Below are positions 35,242 through 40,125 of a DNA stretch of 40,125 nucleotides, piece after piece. Both the position numbers and the translations under genes were made by a program. The stretch is from an uncultured Pelagibacteraceae bacterium (lineage in GTDB: Bacteria; Pseudomonadota; Alphaproteobacteria; Pelagibacterales; Pelagibacteraceae). The notes beneath the pieces were generated by a model, which searched no databases, had not been told where the DNA came from, and saw only the letters and a list, made by a program, of their open reading frames with translations. Every line of letters starts with the position of its first letter. Position 1 is the first letter of the stretch. The stretch is from contig CACAMG010000005.1 of assembly GCA_902533585.1 (NCBI GenBank), positions 1-40,125 of the forward strand, read 5' to 3'.

Positions 35242-36183
35242 TTAATTAGGTAAAAAACTAGTATCTACTGCTCCATCAGGAGTGTTCATTCCTTTTAGGA
35301 ATCCAGCAAGATTACCACTTTCCATAGATTTCTTAGTTTCTGCAGGTGTTAAAAATTTAAATCCACCTATAGTTTCTTTCATATCTCCAAGTTTCATTTC
35401 AGCATCTTTAGCTATTGCGTTCAGGTCACTTTTACCTGATGCGTATCTAGCATTAGCTTCATGAGTTACTTCTATGAAAGTTCTAAGCATACCTGGGTTT
35501 TCTTTCATGAATTTGTCAGTAACAGATGTAATATCTATACCAAGAATACCAGCATCACGAGCTTCTTGAACTGTTAATAGTCTTGATCCAACTGCTACAG
35601 CAGCTTTGATAGAGTTACCACCAAATAAACATGCCATAACAACATCGCCACTTACTAACGCAGCAGCTCCTTCTTCTGGGTCCATTTGAATAACATCCAT
35701 TTTTGATCTATCAGCTCCTACAACTTTCATACTTTCATCAAAAACATACTCAGCCATTGTTCCTAGTGGAACAGCAACTTTTTTGCCTTCTAATTCAGAA
35801 GCATTAGCTTTTGTAATACCAGAAGCGTTAGATGTAACACAAGTTGTTCCACCCATTCCGTATTCCATAGCAATATCTACAAGTTTCAAAGGTGCTTTAG
35901 ATTTAACTGCATTTATAAATGGTACTAAACCTTGAGAGTAAGAGATATCAATATCTCCCGCTAACATCGCATCAGTCATTGCACCACCGTTTGCAAAGTT
36001 TGTCCATTTAACTGGCACACCCAAAGCTTTATCAAAAAGTTTTTTTACTTTATCTTCTTGGTTTGGAGTAGGCCACTCTAAGAAGAATGCAACTCTAACT
36101 TCTTTTGCAGCTGAATTAGCAACTGAAATAGATAAGCTAAGAGCAACAATAGTTCCTAGAAGAAAACTAATTATTTTTTTCAT
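35242..36183 (-). CDS. Taurine-type ABC transporter substrate-binding protein (TauA-like)
   Basis: Signal peptide; VRVAFFLEWPTPNQEDKVKKLFDKALGVPVKWTNFANGGAMTDAMLAGDIDISYSQGLVPFINAV. Confidence 0.85.
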   Translation of the reverse strand: MKKIISFLLGTIVALSLSISVANSAAKEVRVAFFLEWPTPNQEDKVKKLFDKALGVPVKWTNFANGGAMTDAMLAGDIDISYSQGLVPFINAVKSKAPLKLVDIAMEYGMGGTTCVTSNASGITKANASELEGKKVAVPLGTMAEYVFDESMKVVGADRSKMDVIQMDPEEGAAALVSGDVVMACLFGGNSIKAAVAVGSRLLTVQEARDAGILGIDITSVTDKFMKENPGMLRTFIEVTHEANARYASGKSDLNAIAKDAEMKLGDMKETIGGFKFLTPAETKKSMESGNLAGFLKGMNTPDGAVDTSFLPN

Positions 36184-36387
36184 TATTATCCCCTTTAAAT
36201 TTAAATTTAAAAAACAGATTAAAGTGGAAAATTAGAGACTTGTAAACGATAGTTTATATAACCCCTATTCAAAAGTAATCCTATACAACTCTTAAGTGTA
36301 TTTATTAAATTACGATTTTTATAGAGAGCTTTTAAAAATTAGTCTATGAAATCAAGAATTAAACTAACAAAAAAAATTAAAACAAAT

Positions 36388-37734
36388 ATGAGTTCAGAAA
36401 ACAAAACAACTATACCAAATTCTTTAAACGAACATTGGATGCCATTTACATCCAATAAAAGTTTTAAAGAAAGCCCAAGATTAATTACCGAAGCCAAAGG
36501 CGCGTACATGAAAAACCATCATGGTAAAACCCTGATTGATGGAAGCTCTGGTTTGTTTTGTAATCCATTGGGACATGGAAGAAAAGAAATTATTAGCGCA
36601 ATAACCAAACAACTAGAAACATTAGATTATACACAACCATTTCAACAAGGTTTTGGAGGTTCATTTGAACTAGCAACAAGAATTTCAAAACATACACCGG
36701 GAAATTTAAATAGAATTTTTTATACTATATGTGGTTCTACTGCGGTTGATACTGCTATTAAAATTGCAATTGCCTTTCATAAAGCTAAAGGAGATGGAAA
36801 AAGATTTAGGGTAGTTGGAAGAGAAAGAGCATATCATGGAATGAATATCGGCGGGACATCTGTAGGTGGAATGGTTAACAATGTAAAAGCATTCGCAAGC
36901 ATATTAATGCCTGGTGTTCTTCATATGAGACATACTCATTTACCTGAACATAAATTTGTAAGCGGGCAACCAGAAACTGGAGCTGAGCTAGCAGATGATC
37001 TAGAAAGATTTGCAATGAATTTTGGTGGAGAAAATATAGCAGCTTGCATTGTTGAACCTGTAGCAGGCTCTACTGGAACATTAGTGCCTCCCAAAGGATA
37101 TTTACAAAGATTAAGAGAAATATGTGACAAACACGGAATATTATTGATTTTTGATGAAGTAATAACAGGTTGGGGAAGAATGGGTTCCGAATTCGCTGCT
37201 CAAGAGTTTGGAGTTACACCTGATATTATGACAATGGCAAAAGCTACAACCAATGGAATAAGTCCAATGGGAGTAGTGGCATGCAAAGAAGAAATATATG
37301 ACGGAATAGTAGATAACGCACCTAAAGGAACTATAGAATTATTTCATGGATATACATACTCAGGAATACCCATATCTGTGGCCGCCGGTTTAGCCGTTCA
37401 AGATATTTTTGAAAAGGAAAATATATTTAAAAGAGTAAAAGAACTATCACCATATTTTCAAGAGGCTATCTTTTCGTTGAAAGATTTAGAAGCAGTAGAA
37501 AATATAAGAGGATATGCATTAATGGCTGGTATTGATATTAAAATGGATCAAAAACCAGGAAAAGCAGGATTTACTTGTTGGACACATTGCTATGAAGCTG
37601 GAGTTAATTTTAAAGCCACGGGAGACTGTTTAATTATTGCTCCAATGTTTATTTCTGAAAAAAAACATATCGATGAGATAGTTGATAAATTAAAAACTGG
37701 AATAACAAATTATTCTAAAAGCAAAAAAAATTAA
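36388..37734 (+). CDS. Class III aminotransferase (omega-amino acid/beta-alanine/taurine:pyruvate aminotransferase type)
   Basis: EHWMPFTSNKSFKESPRLITEAKG, GSTAVDTAIKIAIAFHKAKG, RERAYHGMNIGGTSVGGM, LLIFDEVITGWGRMG, MTMAKATTNGISPMG. Alternative start at 36346. Confidence 0.85.
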   Translation: MSSENKTTIPNSLNEHWMPFTSNKSFKESPRLITEAKGAYMKNHHGKTLIDGSSGLFCNPLGHGRKEIISAITKQLETLDYTQPFQQGFGGSFELATRISKHTPGNLNRIFYTICGSTAVDTAIKIAIAFHKAKGDGKRFRVVGRERAYHGMNIGGTSVGGMVNNVKAFASILMPGVLHMRHTHLPEHKFVSGQPETGAELADDLERFAMNFGGENIAACIVEPVAGSTGTLVPPKGYLQRLREICDKHGILLIFDEVITGWGRMGSEFAAQEFGVTPDIMTMAKATTNGISPMGVVACKEEIYDGIVDNAPKGTIELFHGYTYSGIPISVAAGLAVQDIFEKENIFKRVKELSPYFQEAIFSLKDLEAVENIRGYALMAGIDIKMDQKPGKAGFTCWTHCYEAGVNFKATGDCLIIAPMFISEKKHIDEIVDKLKTGITNYSKSKKN

Positions 37735-37743
37735 TTTTCATCC

Positions 37744-38859
37744 ATGAAAATTGGCGTTCCTAAAGAAATAAAGCCACAAGAGAATAGAATTGGTTTAACA
37801 CCAGAAAGTGTAAAACTTCTAGTTTCAGAAGGGAATGAAATTTTGATTGAAAATAATGGAGGATATGAAGCTGGATTTTATAATGATCAATATAAAAAAG
37901 CTGGTGCTAAAATAGTAGAAAAAGCAGAAGATATTTTTAATGAGGCTGAAATAATAGTTAAAGTAAAAGAACCTTTATCTAATGAAGTAAAAATGATTAG
38001 AGAAAATCAAATTATTTTTACTTATTTGCATTTAGCTGCTGCTAAAGATTTAACACAAGGTTTAATTGACTCTAAATCTATTTGTATAGCATATGAAACA
38101 GTTACTGATAATAATGGTAGACTGCCTTTGCTTGCGCCGATGAGTGCTGTTGCGGGAAGAATGTCAGTACAAGCTGGTGCACATTGTTTAGAAAAAAATC
38201 AAAAAGGCAGAGGTTTGCTGCTAGGAGGTGCTCCAGGAGTAGAACCAGGAAATGTTGTAATTTTAGGTGGTGGAGTTGTTGGTGAAAATGCTGCAGTTAT
38301 TGCAACAGGAATGAGAGCAAAAGTAAATATTGTAGATAAGTCAGAAGCAAGATTGAAAGAATTAAAAGAAATTTTTGGTGATAAAATTATACCTAATTTA
38401 AGCGACAAAACAGATTTAGATAAATTAATTTCAGAATGTGACCTTTTAGTTGGAGGCGTTTTGATACCTGGTGCAGAAGCTCCAAAATTAATAACAAAGC
38501 AAATGATAAAAAAAATGAAAAGAGGATCAGTTATTGTAGATGTAGCTATAGATCAAGGAGGGTGTGTTGAAACAAGTAAACCAACTACGCACGCTGATCC
38601 AACTTATATAGTTGATGATGTAGTTCACTATTGTGTAGCAAACATGCCAGGAGGTGTTCCAAGAACATCAACTTTAGCATTAAATAAAGCAACTCTTCCT
38701 TTTTTAGCTAAGTTAGCAAAAGATGGATATAAAAAAGCCCTTAAGGACGATACTAATTTTATGGAAGGATTAAATGTTTGTGGTGGAGATGTAACTTATA
38801 AAGCAGTGGCTGATGCTTTTGGTTATAACTATGTTTCTCCAGACAAAGTAATAAATTAA
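37744..38859 (+). CDS. ald: Alanine dehydrogenase
   Basis: MKIGVPKEIKPQENRIGLTPESVKLLVSEGNE, EKAEDIFNEAEIIVKVKEPL, LLGGAPGVEPGNVVILGGGVVGENAA, DVAIDQGGCVETSKPTTHADPTY. Confidence 0.94.
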   Translation: MKIGVPKEIKPQENRIGLTPESVKLLVSEGNEILIENNGGYEAGFYNDQYKKAGAKIVEKAEDIFNEAEIIVKVKEPLSNEVKMIRENQIIFTYLHLAAAKDLTQGLIDSKSICIAYETVTDNNGRLPLLAPMSAVAGRMSVQAGAHCLEKNQKGRGLLLGGAPGVEPGNVVILGGGVVGENAAVIATGMRAKVNIVDKSEARLKELKEIFGDKIIPNLSDKTDLDKLISECDLLVGGVLIPGAEAPKLITKQMIKKMKRGSVIVDVAIDQGGCVETSKPTTHADPTYIVDDVVHYCVANMPGGVPRTSTLALNKATLPFLAKLAKDGYKKALKDDTNFMEGLNVCGGDVTYKAVADAFGYNYVSPDKVIN

Positions 38860-39300
38860 ATGTATAGACCTTTGCCAAAACAATTAACAATTAAAGACTC
38901 ACCTATTGAGGGATTAGGGTTGTACGCAAAAGAAGATATTAAGAAAAATTCTTTTATTGGGATAACACACATAAGAGACGAACAATTTGAAAATAAATAT
39001 ATTAGAACTCCTTTAGGAGGTTTTTATAATCATTCTGATCATCCAAATATAATTAGAATGGTATCTGACGCATTACCAAGATTAAATTTTGGTGATCAAG
39101 TTGATCCAAACACTGATAAAAAAGTAATTAAAGATGGAAAAAATGATAGGGAAAATATGTATTATAATTTACATGAAAAAAGTGATGCAAAATATATGTT
39201 TATGATAACAATCAAAGATGTAAAAGCAGGACAAGAATTAGTTGCTAATTATAATCTTTACACTTATCCAAAAACGGGTGTTGGCTTACAAATGATATGA
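38860..39300 (+). CDS. SET-domain protein (putative lysine methyltransferase)
   Basis: SPIEGLGLYAKEDIKKNSFIGITH; FYNHSDHPNIIRM (NHS-PN motif); DVKAGQELVANYNLY. Confidence 0.8.
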   Translation: MYRPLPKQLTIKDSPIEGLGLYAKEDIKKNSFIGITHIRDEQFENKYIRTPLGGFYNHSDHPNIIRMVSDALPRLNFGDQVDPNTDKKVIKDGKNDRENMYYNLHEKSDAKYMFMITIKDVKAGQELVANYNLYTYPKTGVGLQMI

Positions 39301-40125
39301 TACGATTATTAATCGTAATTTTTATTTTATTTTTTTTTAATTCTAGTTTTGCAAAAGATTATTTTCGCGGCCAAGAAGTACAAGGCCAAATTGAAATAAA
39401 CAAAAAATTTAAAATCCCATTATCAAGTGGAAAGTGGATAGTTTTTGATAAAATGACCGACAGTTTTGCAAATGTTCGAGTTAAAAGCACCAGCTTTGCA
39501 CTTGTTGTTGATGGTGAAGTAATGGAGTCAATAGCAATAGGAGAATCTCAATTAGGAGGAAATTATCAAGTTTATCTGAACGATGCCATAAATGAATCAA
39601 TTTTTTTAGATGAGCACGACGGATGTTACAAAAGACCGGAATATTTCGTAGTTGAAGTATATCGTAAAGGGTCAACACATAACTGTATGGTAATAGGGCA
39701 TACTGATTTAAAAAAAGAACTCTACAATCCTGATAATAGTTCGACAAGAATCTATTCAGCAAGAGAAAGAAAATGGTTGGAAGACAATAATATTAAGTAT
39801 CCTTTAATAGCTTTGGTTAGTGCCCACAGTCATTTTTCAAGATTAGTTGGTCAAGACTGGTATGTAATTTCATTTTTAATGAATCCAAAAGTACTAAATG
39901 CACCAGAAATTATCAATTTTTCAGAAGAAACTTCTGAATTTCATAAATTAAATATAGATAGATTCCCAGAGCATAAAAAAATAATGGAAAAATGGGTTTC
40001 AATATCTTCAAAACGTCATAAAGAATTTGAAAGAATGGTAAAAACTAAAAACAAACACAAATTAGACCTGGCAAAATATATTATTGAAAATGACGAAGTT
40101 ATAAAAACTAATGAATCTAATTTAG
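39297..40125 (+). CDS. Secreted protein of unknown function, 3'-truncated by window edge
   Basis: ATG overlaps the SET gene stop (ATGATATGATAC); signal peptide MIRLLIVIFILFFFNSSFAKDYFRG; frame open to window end. Absent from supplied track because it runs off the end. Confidence 0.7.
   Translation, partial: MIRLLIVIFILFFFNSSFAKDYFRGQEVQGQIEINKKFKIPLSSGKWIVFDKMTDSFANVRVKSTSFALVVDGEVMESIAIGESQLGGNYQVYLNDAINESIFLDEHDGCYKRPEYFVVEVYRKGSTHNCMVIGHTDLKKELYNPDNSSTRIYSARERKWLEDNNIKYPLIALVSAHSHFSRLVGQDWYVISFLMNPKVLNAPEIINFSEETSEFHKLNIDRFPEHKKIMEKWVSISSKRHKEFERMVKTKNKHKLDLAKYIIENDEVIKTNESNL

Noticed and set aside
36184-36345. AT-rich palindromic stretch (aaatttaaatttaaa) in the divergent tau/aminotransferase intergenic region as a regulator site
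   Set aside because: Simple AT palindromes are expected often at this base composition; not distinguishable from background without comparative data.
1-40125. CRISPR arrays, tRNA/rRNA genes, IS elements, integrases, toxin-antitoxin or restriction systems
   Set aside because: No regularly spaced repeats, tRNA-like cloverleaf with CCA/T-loop signature, transposase motifs or defence-type genes were seen when reading both strands.

Overview
This is an AT-rich, very tightly packed bacterial chromosomal window. The protein content and streamlining look like a SAR11/Pelagibacter-type alphaproteobacterium; that placement is inference, no search was run. It holds about 38 protein genes, many overlapping or separated by only a few bp. 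I see no RNA genes, CRISPR arrays or insertion elements. Main blocks are: an inositol-type catabolic fragment (IolD, Gfo/Idh, ROK, 1-2907); a minus-strand TauD/GBBH-like oxygenase + HD-domain protein + EamA transporter operon (3633-6177); an oligopeptide-type ABC transporter (7133-12333); a run of small minus-strand genes (13870-16709); a persulfide dioxygenase-like gene with a 39-aa Cys-rich protein not in the ORF track; a glycine-betaine-type ABC transporter (19892-23487); and a large taurine-type ABC transporter region with HpsN-like HisD, a Pta-like protein, split DhaK/DhaL, an Ldh2-family dehydrogenase, an aminotransferase and alanine dehydrogenase (24103-38859). The observations most worth follow-up are: the metallothionein-like 11-Cys micro-protein; the possible new pathway in the TauABC/Ldh2/DhaL + DhaK/Pta/HisD cluster; the oxygenase/HD pair with altered diagnostic motifs; an epoxide hydrolase 3' remnant flanking adenosine deaminase; a stem-loop right after the substrate-binding gene in all three ABC operons; extra domains in two permeases; and an SMR-like protein that seems to lack the essential glutamate.
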